Below, one piece after another: positions 1-10,522 of a DNA stretch of 64,000 bases. A program made the translations under genes and the position numbers. Origin of the DNA: Lumbricus rubellus (Eukaryota > Annelida > Clitellata > Crassiclitellata > Lumbricidae); contig OX243820.1 in assembly GCA_945859605.1 (NCBI GenBank), positions 26,478,077 to 26,542,076 of the forward strand, given 5' to 3'. How positions within the stretch are numbered: position 1 is the first letter of the stretch; each line of letters opens with the position of its first letter. The notes beneath the pieces were generated by a model. It was not told where the DNA came from and searched no databases. It worked only from the letters and a program-made list of their open reading frames with translations.

Positions 1-545
1 GTGTTCAAGCGTAGAGATCATTGATATCGTCCCCGGGGAGCGGTGCAAAAGTACCCCGATAAGCAACTGCATTGAAACGTTGTGTGCAAATAGAAAGTCT
101 CTGGAAGAGGTAGACAATTTCTCTTGGGTCACCGGAAACAGCGGCACAACGACGGCACAACTCTAGTAAAAATTCCCGACCCGCGCTATTGATGGGACCC
201 AATGTTTCAATTGCAATTGGTACAAACTCGTGGGAGACAGGAAGAGTAGAGTATTTGTTACACTTCCGATCCGCAGTGCATGTTCAGCAGCACCTACGGA
301 TACAGTAGATGACAGATGTAGATAGGAGACAGCACATGTGTGGATGGCTGTGAAATCCCATGCGATGTATTTGCCTCTGGCCCATGGGACGAGGGTGGCT
401 CCGTCTGGTCTTTTCCCGTCCGTTCTTATCAGGCCTGGAGGCTCCTTAGAACTGGGGATCTCCGCCTTCGCGAGCGCCCTACACACCAAGTCGTTGACCG
501 CAAAGTGCCGCGCTGCTCTTCCCGACGATCGTCGGGAAATAATAT
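1..545 (-). mobile_element. Degenerate 3' coding end of a non-LTR retrotransposon
   Basis: Reading leftwards, a frame from about 489 to 230 carries a segment with the TDGKRPDGATLVPW core, and a second frame from about 202 to 5 continues with GPINSAGREFLLELCRRC and QRLSICTQRFNAV. Segments of this kind, in this order, are typical of the extreme C-terminus of LINE-type reverse transcriptases in marine invertebrates (established knowledge; clade not assigned). The two parts lie in different frames, so there is a frameshift near 200-240. The copy runs off the left edge and has no intact start, so it is a dead fragment. It lies downstream of the shugoshin-like gene in the same orientation. Confidence 0.72.
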
Positions 546-690
546 TATTATAATATAAATTATTATTATAAATTATTATTATTATTATATATAAATAATA
601 TTATTATTACTATTAATCTTATTCTTATTTTTATTATTATTACTATTAATCTTATTCTTATTTTTATTATTACCATTATTATTATTACTA
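538..690. repeat. AT-rich ATT/TTA microsatellite
   Basis: About 150 bp of interrupted ATT and CTTATTTTT repeats. It begins directly after the stop codon of the minus-strand shugoshin-like gene, so it probably forms the start of its 3' UTR. TTTATT at 663-668 reads AATAAA on the minus strand and could serve as a poly(A) signal, but such matches are cheap in this composition. Confidence 0.85.
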
Positions 691-1221
691 CTACCTTGTG
701 TCACAGGAACCAGTTGATATGGAAGACTGACGATTCCGAGCGACACTGCGCTTTTTCTTTGATTTATCCTCGTTGCTATCAACATCCAGCAAGACGAGAT
801 CTTTACGAGCTACGATGAGATTTCTCTGCAGAGCGTCGACACTCACAAGAACACGTTCTTCTTTCGACAAGCTACTTTTCCGCTGACTAGTCTTTCCCTC
901 CTTTGAATTTTTTATCGATAGATTGGTACGCCGACGTGGTGGAACGGCCAGCAGATCTTTCTCGGATGATTTTCTCTTTGAGTCTGACGTCTTCTCAGTC
1001 GTACCCAAAGGCGGATCGCTAACGAATTGTGGAAAGACTGTTCCATTTGACGCTGACACCTCTGGTGCATTACTGCTCTCTGCTGCTTTGGTTGAGGTCG
1101 ACTTTGGATTTTTACGCAGACGGAGGCTGTTGTGGTCTCGGCGGGCATTTCCTGCAGCCTGCGGCTTTGGCAGATCACTCTGACTACGTCTTGCTGTAGG
1201 GCTGTCAACTTGTCGATGATT
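691..1221 (-). CDS. SGO: Shugoshin-like exon 7 (C-terminus)
   Basis: Acceptor TTTAAACAG before 1221; 176 codons then TAG at 693-691. It is basic, with the candidate C-terminal box (NSLRLRKN) near its start and a Lys/Arg-rich tail. In characterised shugoshins a basic C-terminal box binds phosphorylated histone H2A; the match here is partial. Confidence 0.78.
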   Translation of the reverse strand, partial: NHRQVDSPTARRSQSDLPKPQAAGNARRDHNSLRLRKNPKSTSTKAAESSNAPEVSASNGTVFPQFVSDPPLGTTEKTSDSKRKSSEKDLLAVPPRRRTNLSIKNSKEGKTSQRKSSLSKEERVLVSVDALQRNLIVARKDLVLLDVDSNEDKSKKKRSVARNRQSSISTGSCDTR

Positions 1222-4200
1222 CTGTTTAAAATAAATGACGAAATGCGCAACAACAAGCCAGGATGAATGTAATGCAATGCAAGTAAATGTATTCAGAGAT
1301 GATTTATTGTGCATACATAACTAGAAACATGGATAGATAAGACAGCCACCACTATTCTGCTAGGTGTCTCTACTTGTGCATCACAAGTTATAAGCATAGA
1401 ACTTACACAACAGTAATAGGTAATGCAAAGAGCACTGGCAGAGTACAGAACCTGATCCTGGAGTGCCTCCTATAATCCTATTTTAATGGTTGACCACTTC
1501 AAGTGCACCCAATGTACAAAAAAACCTCTAGGTCATTGCGTTGTTGGTGCTGACCGATCTACCAAAAACAGAGTGCCAGTATTATAGATTCAACTACTGT
1601 ACTCACCAATTTGATAACAAATCAAGAGGTTAAGATACATATAGCCGCTTAGGGACCTTGAGCAAGTCCTTCACTTGTAATTGCTCGTGCACTTCAGCAT
1701 GAAACTCCGAGGCAGCGTCCACGCTGTAGTCGGGAGTACCTCTGAGTAGTGAACTTGAAGGAATGTTAAAGAAATTGTGACAAATAAATAAAAACATACA
1801 TAGTGGTACTTACGTCGGGTTTCAGCAGAGCTTTAGTCACGCCTGCAAGAGTGACTGGCTGTTTTTCATCTTTGGCTAAGGCTGGCTGTTTCGGTTTTGG
1901 ACTGTGCAAACTCTGAGTGTCGATATCTTCAAAAAGATCCGTGCTTTGCATAACTCGTCGTTTGCGTGCCCTCCGCTGCACTGGAACCTGTTGAGGACTC
2001 TCCGTATCGTTCTGCTGTTCCGCATGTAAAGAAACAGGTTCCGGCTCACTTGTGACCTGTCCCAATTCATTTGGATCGAGTGTCTTTAACGAATCTTGCG
2101 AAGAAGCAGAATCTGGCAGATCAGTCTTTGCGGCACTGTCTGATGTCGAAGTTTGTTCTTTGTTCGCATACAACACAGTGTTGTTGTCGTCGTCATCATG
2201 ATCATGACCTAAATTTTTTGAAGACTGGCTGGATACAGTGTCACTGCTTGCCATATTACTGATGCGCAATGGGGAGACATTTCTGCTGCCTTTTGAGTCC
2301 GCATTCTTACAGCCTTTCCTTGAATTAGTGCCATCTTTCGTCGTTATTTCTTTTTGTGGATTCACGACGCCCTTGCCTCTTGAACTAGCTGAACTCTGTC
2401 CCTTCTTCCCAGCATCTGAACCTTTTACATTCGTAGCAACACCATTCTCAGTACTTTTAACAGTTTCTCCAACAGTTCGATTTCTGTGGGTAACCTCCTT
2501 GCTATTATGGCTCTCTGGGTTCTTTAAATCTTTAGACGAATGGCTGAGACCATCGCCTTTACTTTTCGCACACTCCAGACGAACATCTCTCGTAGAAATA
2601 CTCTTTGCCTCTTCCTCTGCATCTTCAGCCAAATCAGCGACTAATATATCGCGGCTTACATCGAGCTGACCAGCTTGCTGTGTGCTTCGTTCCTTAGAGT
2701 TCTCAACGGTAACCCCAGTCTCTGCTCCAGCAGGTTTCAGTTTCGAAACCAATTCAGACTCTGTTTTGCTGTTGATCTTTTCTAAAGCAAGCTGACTACC
2801 ACCAGCAGCATCTTTGTTCACCTCACGCGGTAAACCGTCTGTCTTGTCTTCGTCAGCGTCGTCTTTAATTTGCACTTTCGTTTCTGGCTTCGTAACATCG
2901 TATCGAACCGTCTTACTACGTGTAGACGGCTTTCTCCTCTTTCCATTTCCCAACACAAGCATGATGCCGTGCGGACTTTCCAACGCCGCCCTCGCCACGT
3001 TCTCCGAATCTGCCGCGAAAGTCGCCAGGCAGTCGATCGCACTTGTCGACTCGTGGCGCACTCTGCGCTTGCCGGCCGAAGGCTTTTTGTCGACGATGAA
3101 AGAGTCGTCTTTTGAGAACTCGTTTGGCGCCTTCGATCGCTTTTTCGGACAATGCGCTGGAACCGCTGCCGCCTCGTCTTTCGGTTTTGGAATGACGCCC
3201 GAGTCGTTCAGCGAGATGTCGTAGACCGAGAGAAGTCTGTCGGCATTCTCCTTCGCCAACGCAAGTCTCGGAGTTCCCTTGAAGTCCCAAACCGATGATG
3301 CGCCAACATCCCCAGGTTTTGCCGAAGAAGTTGCTGAAGAAGTCGCAGTTGCCTTCGATCTTGGCTTCTGCTGAAGAGGCAAGATGGATCGAGTCTTCGA
3401 CCGAGACTTCTTGGCGACCTCGCTGCCGATAACGTCCTTGCGATCGGCGTTGAAAACGATATTCCCCGGCTTCGATAGATAAGCGGCGCACCTCTTCTTC
3501 ACGTCAACGTCCATCGACTGCTCTGGATTTTCTTCGCTTTCCGACTCGGCTTCCGTCTTCTTACGATTAACGTCTGCAAGACTCTGAACTGCGTCATCAA
3601 AAACGGTTCCTCTCTTTGCATCAGCAACCCTCGATGTAGCAACGCCGCTTCCTGGCAGCTTCAGCCTCGAATGAGCCACTCTTCTACGCTTAACCGCATT
3701 GCTCGTCTGCTCCACGTTATCTTCTGCACCTTTGCCTTCGTCTTCTATCTCAGTGCAGCGCATTGTTTCCTTGTCCTTATCCTTACAGATCTTACCAGTT
3801 GTCTTCACTTTGACTGACTCTGAACAACTCGCCGGCAACAATAGCCTATTGTTTTTCTCATGCAACGCTAACTCGTCCGATCCAACCTGTGGCTTCTCTG
3901 GAGAATGGGGATCGCCGCCACCCTGAACTTTGCCATTTGGGCAACTCTCTCCAACATTATTGACCTCACCATCAGGAGGCTTTCCGATACCGGCAGGTGG
4001 ATCACTAATGGAAATGGCCGTGAAAGATACGCCGGTCTGTTCCATGTCCTCTGCCATCAGAATCGTCACGTTCTTCTCCGCCAACGCACTCTGGCTAGGA
4101 ACATTGTTCGGATGTTCCACAAGCTGAGACGCGACCCGGTTGGACCTGGTATCTCTCCCTTCATCTCCTGGAGGCGGTTCTGCGTCTACAAATACTTCAT

Positions 4201-7200
4201 CTCCGGCTTCCGGACAGCTTTCGAAACTTTCGTCGATCAAAACGGAATCGTCTTCCATCATGATGTCGGGCTCGACGAAACGAATTCCACCGTTGGGAAG
4301 CGCAAAAGTTCCTCTCCGAGATACAGCAGCATTCTCTTTGGAACGTCCAACATCACTTTTGACGTCTGCATCCTGATATCTGATGAGACCTGGCTTGTTC
4401 TGCCTCTTTCTATCTTTTAATTCTGCTGGTCCAGCACTGTCTTTCTTCACCGCCTTGGATTTTAAAAATTTTGAGCTTTTTGCTTGCCCCTTGGTGGCTG
4501 GCACGGTTCTTTTCGACGTTCCCGATGCCGTGCCACTAGCGTTTGGGCTGTCAATTGGCATGAACGTTGGAATATCTCTGCGCGATAAGCTCCTGCTGCG
4601 TCTGTAATCCGACTCCATCGATTCCCGATCGGAGATGTCGGACAAGTAGTCACCACTCTGACGAACCACCGCACGCTCCTCCATGCCTCCTTCCTCTCCC
4701 TCACGAAAACGCTTCACCTTAACCGGTGTTCTAGCGATTTTATCCCTCGTCACAAACTGTCCACTGTTCACCAAGTCGTCAGCGTCTTCAGCCACAGCAA
4801 CGTCTGAAAAACCAGACTTCTGCTGGATCGCATGTGAGATCTTACTCCCAGTCAAACTTTTGCCAGCCTGCTGCGGATGCTTACCCACTTCCACGGAAGC
4901 CTTATTCTTATGAAATTTTCTCCCTTCTTCACAAGACAACTGTGATAAATCCGATTCCACGACAGTCTCCGCTACACAAGAACCCTCTTCACTCTGCGTT
5001 ATGATAGTCTCGTCGACTAACTCCGTTGATCGATTGACCGCACCATTTCCTTCGCCAACCTCTCCATTCTTAGCGAGATTCTGCAAAACGCCCAGCTGTC
5101 CAACCATCTTGGATGAGAGCGTTTCCATCTCCGCAAGAATCGTTTCATCCAGATACAACTGCTCCACATCTTCCTCTTCAGAAACCTCACCAACTTCAGC
5201 TGCCATGGCAACAGATTCCTTGATCCTCGTTGACTCGCCGCTTCCCTGACCGTCCTCCACTCCCTGACCAGTTTTAACGGCAGACGACAGCGCCTCTTGA
5301 AACTGTCCGGACGGGTTCCTTGATCTGCGGAGGATTCGAACGCATTTTCCCGCCGAGTCTCTGTCTGCGTCCGGACTCTCAACCGAAGGATGAAAGATCA
5401 TCGCGTTGCGTCGGTCCCCACGTGACTTTGAGCGTGCGACGCCAGCATCTGCAACCAACGCATAAAGAGAAATAATGAACGAAGATAATTAGTTTTATTA
5501 TCCACTCAAATTCAAACGCGCTTTTGGAAAATGCTTTCTTATCGTGCGAGGTTAAAATATTTGGCATTCATGCAAGGAGCAACAATTTGCGGCAACGTGC
5601 GTAAGAACTGCTTCTTTTACAAAAGTGCTCTGAACAATAGGATTGCAAAATAACTGGTTGGTGGTACGCTCAGCCTGACAATGCTCGTAAACTGACTGTC
5701 AAAACTGAATTGATTTCGACAACTGAAGAAATGCAAAGCAGAAGAAAAATGAAGAACTGTGATGGAGCTTTTGTAGCATAACAACCAGTTAACCATTTAA
5801 TGCCGAGATGGTAGTAAATGGTATGAGAAATCCTATACCCTCCGGCATTAAAGGGTTAATCTATCGAAAAACAACGGACCAACTACATCAAAGCTTCTAC
5901 AAGAAATGACATAATTATAGCTCACCTTTCAACCATTACAGTGATTATATTAACCCTTACACTGGAGTTGAGTGTCAACAGCTTCCATGCAAATATCGTT
6001 AAAATGCCATGTGGGGTGCAGAAGGTTGTGGGTTCGAATACTCCTCATGCCGCAGCATATTAGGGACTCTGAGCAAGTCCTTCACTCGCAATTGCTCATG
6101 TGCTTCAGCATGAAACCCCCAATCAGTGTGCACGTTGTAGTTGGGAGTGCCTTCAAGTAGTAATCTTGAAGGGGAGCTATAAAATGAGCTCATACATACA
6201 TTCATGCATACATACATACATACAAACATACATGAAAATGCTCTCACACAGCGTGCTTATAAAATTATCTGCCTCACAGAACAGTGATCCCCACGCTCTA
6301 TGCCTGCCTTGAATCATATTCATTTCTTCGTGGATGGGAAGACCAAACGACTGCCTGGATCGACTACGCGCCGCCTTGCCTCGAACGCAAACGCCTTGCT
6401 TAGAAGTCTCTTCATCCTCCAGTGGTGCCGGACTATCCTCCATAGATGGCTGGAAGACGGCCATGTTCCGCCTGTCTCGTGAACTGGAACGTCGATAACC
6501 AAACCCTACAAATAAAAATACAACTTCAAACATATTACAGCGTTCACTGTTTAACAGCTTCAGTAAAAGAGCATCCACTGATATTTAAATCAAAAGTTTG
6601 CATAAACATGCAATCAAAAACATACTCTGTAACAATCAGACTGGGGAAGAAAATTACTAAAAAATTCTGTAAAGGACCCCGAAAAAATGAAATTTTGAAA
6701 AAAAATTTGTCAAACGATTGAAACTCTCTCCAAAATGAGCCACAATACCAAATTATGACAATACATAGAGGTACACGGAACCATTGTGAAATCTCCTCAC
6801 AATCAGCGGCACAAATGGCTTTCAAACAGATTAGAAAATTTCTTTAATCAAATAAAACTTACAATTTCAACTTATAAATTCTAAGGCAGACATGGAACTG
6901 TACATCCTAAGTTGTGCATGCCACTGTGTGTGTCGTTGTGTGTACCTCTGTTTTGTCCGCATGTACCTCTGTGTCTGTGCGCATCTCTGTGTACATGTGC
7001 ATGTAATTGTGTGTGTGTTTGAGTGTGTTTGTCTGTGTGCATATTTGTCTGTGCATGCATGTACTTGTGCGTGTGTGAGCGTGCAAGAGCGTGTCTGTGT
7101 GTGCATGCACAATGCACATGAGAATCTGTATATGTGCATGTTCATGTGAGCCTGTGTGTGCTTGTGAGTATGTGAGCGTGCATGTGTGTGTGACTCTGAC

Positions 7201-9114
7201 AGTGTGTAAAAGTCTACCTGGTTCATCGTAGGGAAGGTCTGTTTCACTAGGAACGAGATACGACTGTTCCATTATAATGCTGAGGTTTGAAGCAGCGTCT
7301 ACAGCAGCAGGTAAGCTTGGAACATCGTCACACGCAGCAGGTTCTTTGGTTGGGTTCATACTAGCAATGACATCTTGGTCTTCATCTTCTTCATCGTCGT
7401 CTTGATCGTTACAAGTCGTTGCTGCTGCTGCAGCTGGCACTATCACCCTGGATGGTCCAGCAACAGGGCGGACAACGATGTTGCTGCAAATATATCGAAA
7501 GCACATGTACTATAATAATGCAAAACATGTAGGCTATTATAATGCAACACACGCACCATAATGCAACACATATATGTACTATAATGCAACACATGTACTA
7601 TAATGCAACGAGTACACTAGACTGCAACACGTGTAGTTGTGTACTATCATGCAACATGTGTACTATACCGCAACACATGCACTGTAATGCAACACCTGTA
7701 CTCTTTATAATGCAACACATTTACTACAATGCAACACAAGTACCAAGGACTACATATATCTGCTGAGCACTACAAATACCCCTGACAAAAACCCCTCAAA
7801 GATTTCATCAGCTTGGCCAAACTCTTAAAAACAGTCAACACCCATGACCACATAACAAAAGACCAGACTTCTTTCATAGAAGAGGAATCACACCATGAAA
7901 CGTCATTTCTACTCCAATCCAATCCTAAACTGCTGCAAGAGTTTCTGCAGATGTGAAGGTCACATGCACAGCGTAATGCACATCGTGGGGAGCGGTGGTG
8001 TAGTGGTGGCGTCGTTGCCCTGAAGCCGGAAGGTTCGAATCCACGTCGCTGCGTAAGGACCTTGGGCAAGTCCTTCACTCACAATTGCTCAGCGCTTTGG
8101 CGTGAAACTCCGATGCAGTGTACGCTCTGCATTCGGGAGCGCCTCTGAGTAGAGAGAGCTTGAAGGGGCGCTATAGCAAGTGCACATACAAACAAACAAA
8201 CATCGTAATTGGCTTACCTTACTGGCTGGAGTGAAATCTGTTCATTAACAGCTGGTAACACCAATGTGGAGGCCGCCAGTGGCAAAAGCGGGCCACTCAA
8301 CTTCCGAAACTCGCCATCGGTGCATGCATCCATCGCTTCAGCCAATTGATCAACAGCCAAATGCATCGTAGCACTGACTGCACGCAGGCGCTCCTGGATG
8401 AAACGTTTTGTCTTCTGCAAAAAAAGTTTAGACGACAAACAATCAGCACAAAAACACATGTATACACCTCTGCAAAATGGCAATGAAATATCAGCCTCCA
8501 TCAGACTTTTGTATGTTTGTACGTGCACTTGTTATAGCGCCCCTTCAATCTCTCTACTCAGAGGCGCTCCAGAATGCAGAGTGGACACTGCATCGCAGTT
8601 TCACGCCGAAGCGCTGAGCAATTGTGAGTGAAGGACTTGCCCAAGGCCCTTACGCGGCAAGGTGGATTCGAACCTCGAACCTTCCGGCTCCACGGCAACG
8701 ACGCCACCACTACACCACCGCGCCCCACGGTTTGGGCTGTCTACATACAAATGCTACGAAGAACAGGGCACAATGAGTCGTTCTATTAACTAAGCTCAAG
8801 ATCACCAACCTTTAACAACCAAGTGATGCTTTGCGCTTCAGATGCCAGTGACAAAAAAGGCATTACATGATGCAATTCAAACACAACCTTTGTTCTGATT
8901 CAACAAGAAAAACAACAATAAAATGGGTTAAGCCCATGTCTGGGCTTTTCCCGGCATCCTCTCACTCTCTCAAGGCATTTATTTTCCGTTGGGCGTCTGT
9001 GCTGAAAGCGCCTCCAAACAGTCTATGCTGCGAGAGGCACTCAGTAAATTTGGACACGACACAAGAACTAAACACAGAGTATGCATAATATTAGACATTC
9101 TGAATGAGTCTCCT

Positions 9115-9146
<32 letters not shown>

Positions 9147-10096
9147 TTATATAGCGCCCCTTTAAGGTACCTACTCAGAGGCGCTCCCCAGCGAGATCAA
9201 GCGAAAGTTAAGTCTTGTTTACCTCAGAAAACATCTTTACATTGTTCACTTCGGCTGTCATCATTTGAAGCTCTTCCTTCTGCTTCAGAATGATGGCTTC
9301 TGCCGCACGACATTCGCTCTTCTTTCTCTCCAGAGCCTGTGCCAACGCTCGATTGTTAATCTTTAACGATGTCTTGAAGATCGTTGAATTCACTGGCAAA
9401 TTAACAGAACAGACGCAGCTTATACTTCAACCACAAACAGAAAGAATAATCAACTTCAGAGGAAAAATGTTGATTAAGCAAAATTGAAAAAACGCCAGTC
9501 AAGAACTGAAACATAATGTAAAACAGAAAACAGAAATCTAGGACGTTTACAAAAGAACGACTACAAAAGCAGCAATCAGTGTCTTCTATATATATAGGAC
9601 GGTGTACATTCATTCGTAATCACGAATTTAGCGACTCATTCATTCATATCACATCAAACACACCAGATCACATATATATACCAAATAACGAATAATTAAT
9701 CAGAGCAGAAAGAATGCATCCTCAAACAGAGAGCAGGGACTCAGCTAACAGATCTGAACTTGATGATCAATGGTATCAAGGAGATATGCAATATGTAAGG
9801 AGTTAGTAGTGACTGGAGGTATGAAGGTATTTGTATGTCAAACGGGCCAATTTAAATTTTATCCTGAATCCAACAGGACGTTAACTGATGCAATCACTAC
9901 TACTAATCCTTTATTGGCGAGTACTGAAAATATATTCAGTTAACTAACGGGTGCTGTTTCGAATTGATAAATTGCCCAGTCCGTGATGTCGTTTTCGAAA
10001 TACAGCCTTCAATTTCTTCTTCTTGTCTTTGACAATAGATCCAGCTCTGGGCGTGGCAATGTTGCCTGATGCAACTGGAGGTTCGTCTGTCTCCAT
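691..10096 (-). CDS. SGO: Shugoshin-like centromere cohesion protector, seven exons, about 1,724 aa
   Basis: Exons in transcript order: 10096-9949, 9392-9223, 8414-8218, 7483-7218, 6505-6278, 5448-1814, 1221-691. All junctions are GT-AG with matching phases (1,0,2,1,1,0), giving one 1,725-codon frame. Residues about 50-106 form the N-terminal coiled coil; its core (SLKINNRALAQALERKKSEC) is characteristic of shugoshins. In that family the coil dimerises and recruits PP2A-B56 to protect centromeric cohesin. The central 1,200 residues are acidic, Ser/Lys-rich and low in order, with KEN boxes near residues 708 and 1070, fitting APC/C turnover. A basic C-terminal patch near 1570-1590 (AGNARRDHNSLRLRKN) weakly resembles the family's C-terminal box. 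The protein is longer than vertebrate SGO2. Start: the first ATG of exon 1, in a favourable purine context. Identity is strong at the N-terminus and inferred elsewhere. Confidence 0.8.
1640..1795 (+). mobile_element. 5'-truncated tRNA-SINE in shugoshin-like intron 6
   Basis: It lacks the tRNA head but keeps the family's central body (GCAAGTCCTTCACTTGTAAT and the CTTCAGCATGAAACTCCGA stretch) and the 3' GAGTACCTCTGAGTAG tail, then an A-rich end with AATAAATAAA. Compare the full copies at 7987-8199 and 8531-8727. Confidence 0.8.
1814..5448 (-). CDS. SGO: Shugoshin-like exon 6 (giant exon; RDRRN module copy B)
   Basis: A 3,635-bp exon open throughout. Acceptor GGTTGCAG before 5448 and strong donor GTAAGT after 1814, phase 0. 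It starts with RSKSRGDRRNAMIFHPSVES, homologous to the start of exon 5. The remainder is acidic and Ser/Lys-rich with many SP/TP sites and two KEN motifs. Methionines further 5' in the same frame lie in the intron, so the coding start is not here. Confidence 0.87.
5789..5859. mobile_element. TTAA-bounded palindromic miniature element
   Basis: A 71-bp palindrome with TTAA at both ends. The left arm contains TTTAATGCCGA and the right arm TCCGGCATTAAAGGGTTAA. The copy at 16633-16703 shares almost all of its interior. TTAA target sites are the hallmark of piggyBac-type insertion. Confidence 0.7.
6008..6186 (+). mobile_element. tRNA-SINE, diverged copy in shugoshin-like intron 5
   Basis: It contains a B-box-like GGGTTCGAATACTCC, the body GCAAGTCCTTCACTCGCAAT and the tail GGGAGTGCCTTCAAGTAG ending in GGGGAGCTATAAAA. 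Its A box is degraded. A CATA repeat (6189-6234) follows as the 3' tail. Confidence 0.8.
6278..6505 (-). CDS. SGO: Shugoshin-like exon 5 (duplicated RDRRN module, copy A)
   Basis: Acceptor TTTGTAG before 6505, preferred donor GTGAGG after 6278, end phase 1. It opens with RRSSSRDRRNMAVFQPSMED, which is repeated at the start of exon 6. The donor choice is inferred from phase and consensus, so the last 20 codons are the least certain part of the gene model. Confidence 0.72.
6885..7200. repeat. Degenerate TG/TGTGCA low-complexity tract
   Basis: About 315 bp of TG-rich sequence with interspersed GCATG, inside shugoshin-like intron 4. Cys- or His-rich open frames in it are composition artefacts. 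Confidence 0.85.
7218..7483 (-). CDS. SGO: Shugoshin-like exon 4
   Basis: Acceptor TTTGCAG before 7483 and donor GTAGAC after 7218, end phase 1. It encodes an Ala-rich run followed by an acidic patch (DQDDDEEDEDQD). Low-complexity, probably disordered. Confidence 0.8.
7503..7740. repeat. Minisatellite, about 18-bp unit
   Basis: About a dozen imperfect copies of a unit close to GTACTATAATGCAACACAT, in shugoshin-like intron 3. Units vary in length and composition, so the array is old. Confidence 0.85.
7987..8199 (+). mobile_element. Full-length tRNA-derived SINE
   Basis: Pol III A box TGGTGTAGTGG at 7996-8006 and B box GGTTCGAATCC at 8032-8042, both near consensus. A conserved body follows, then a 3' hairpin with arms AGCGCCTC (8138-8145) and GGGGCGCT (8165-8172), and an AAACAAAC tail. 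A possible 7-bp target duplication ACATCGT lies at 7980-7986 and 8200-8206. The tail matches the LINE at 27344-27690. It lies in shugoshin-like intron 3. Confidence 0.9.
8218..8414 (-). CDS. SGO: Shugoshin-like exon 3
   Basis: Acceptor TTTGCAG before 8414 and donor GTAAGC after 8218, end phase 2. It encodes KTKRFIQERLRAVSATMHLA and a following Leu/Ala-rich stretch, continuing the helical N-terminal region. The split codon AG|C joins exon 4 in frame. Confidence 0.82.
8531..8727 (-). mobile_element. Full-length tRNA-derived SINE, inverted copy
   Basis: Same family as 7987-8199 but on the opposite strand, about 330 bp away. It keeps the A box (reverse of CCACTACACCA), the B box (reverse of GGATTCGAACC), the body and the 3' hairpin. 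The inverted pair could fold back in the pre-mRNA. Confidence 0.9.
9114..9192 (-). mobile_element. LINE/SINE 3' tail with (TTGA)n end
   Basis: Only the 3' hairpin (GAGGCGCTCC and AAAGGGGCGCTATATAAAT read on the minus strand) and a (TTGA)n microsatellite tail are present. This is an extreme 5' truncation of the LINE or SINE family. Confidence 0.75.
9223..9392 (-). CDS. SGO: Shugoshin-like exon 2 (coiled coil)
   Basis: Acceptor CCAG before 9392, donor GTAAAC after 9223, end phase 0. It encodes an uninterrupted heptad region rich in Lys, Glu and Leu that identifies the gene as shugoshin-like. This is the PP2A-binding and dimerisation segment in characterised family members. Confidence 0.88.
9949..10096 (-). 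CDS. SGO: Shugoshin-like exon 1 (start codon)
   Basis: ATG at 10096; the encoded 49 residues end in a basic stretch (KDKKKKLKAVFRKRHH) leading into the coil. The donor is GTTAGT at 9948. It ends in phase 1 (codon C|TG), which joins exon 2 to give STLNSTIFK. An AG at 10111-10112 could make this an internal exon of a longer 5' UTR. Confidence 0.78.
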
Positions 10097-10496
10097 CAAT
10101 CTTGTCTTCACCTACATTTTATAAGAGTGTCGGCAAAATTTCAACATAAGACATTAAAGAAAACAATTCACTGCTAAAAACCGGTCAAAGCAATGCAACC
10201 TGTTGCGATCTGCAATATGTTAAAGGCACAGAATTTAAGTATAGTTCTTTTTGGACGTGCCGTGATTGGGAGCAGTTAAGTGGTCGGTGAACGAATTGTC
10301 CGTGAACCAGTTGTCCGTGAACCAGTTGTCGTGAACCAGTTGTCGTGAACTGCCCATCTGTAGACTCTAACAGATGCAACTCTTAGAAATAGTTTCAATA
10401 ACACAAACCCACCTTAAAACAAATTTTAGACAAACTTTATATAATCGAAGTTTCTACGAATTATCAAAATAACTTAAAATATGCGCTTCTGCAGAT

Positions 10497-10522
10497 GATT
10501 GGCTGTAACAATATCACGTGAC
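10497..10522 (-). promoter_or_regulatory. Candidate promoter of the shugoshin-like gene (CCAAT + E-box)
   Basis: Minus-strand CCAAT lies at 10502-10498, and a palindromic E-box CACGTG at 10515-10520 within TATCACGTGAC. They lie about 400 bp upstream of the start codon, in a spacing usual for CCAAT-driven cell-cycle promoters. The assignment is inferred from motifs and position only; the same region could also serve the divergent TRAK gene. Confidence 0.4.

Noticed and set aside
3905..4420. 171-codon plus-strand frame
   Set aside because: Antisense to the giant shugoshin-like exon 6, with no splice signals or family similarity.
4992..5458. Methionine at 5458 as the start of a 1,230-residue protein
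   Set aside because: This ATG lies 5' of a good acceptor (before 5448); phase-matched upstream exons with a shugoshin coiled coil show the frame continues upstream.
6867..7247. Cys- and His-rich frames on both strands
   Set aside because: Translation of a TG/CA-rich intronic tract; only the part beyond 7218 is a real exon, in one frame.
7987..8060. Possible tRNA gene (good A and B boxes)
   Set aside because: Repeated at several places with a long shared 3' body and tail, and no proper cloverleaf; it is the head of a SINE.
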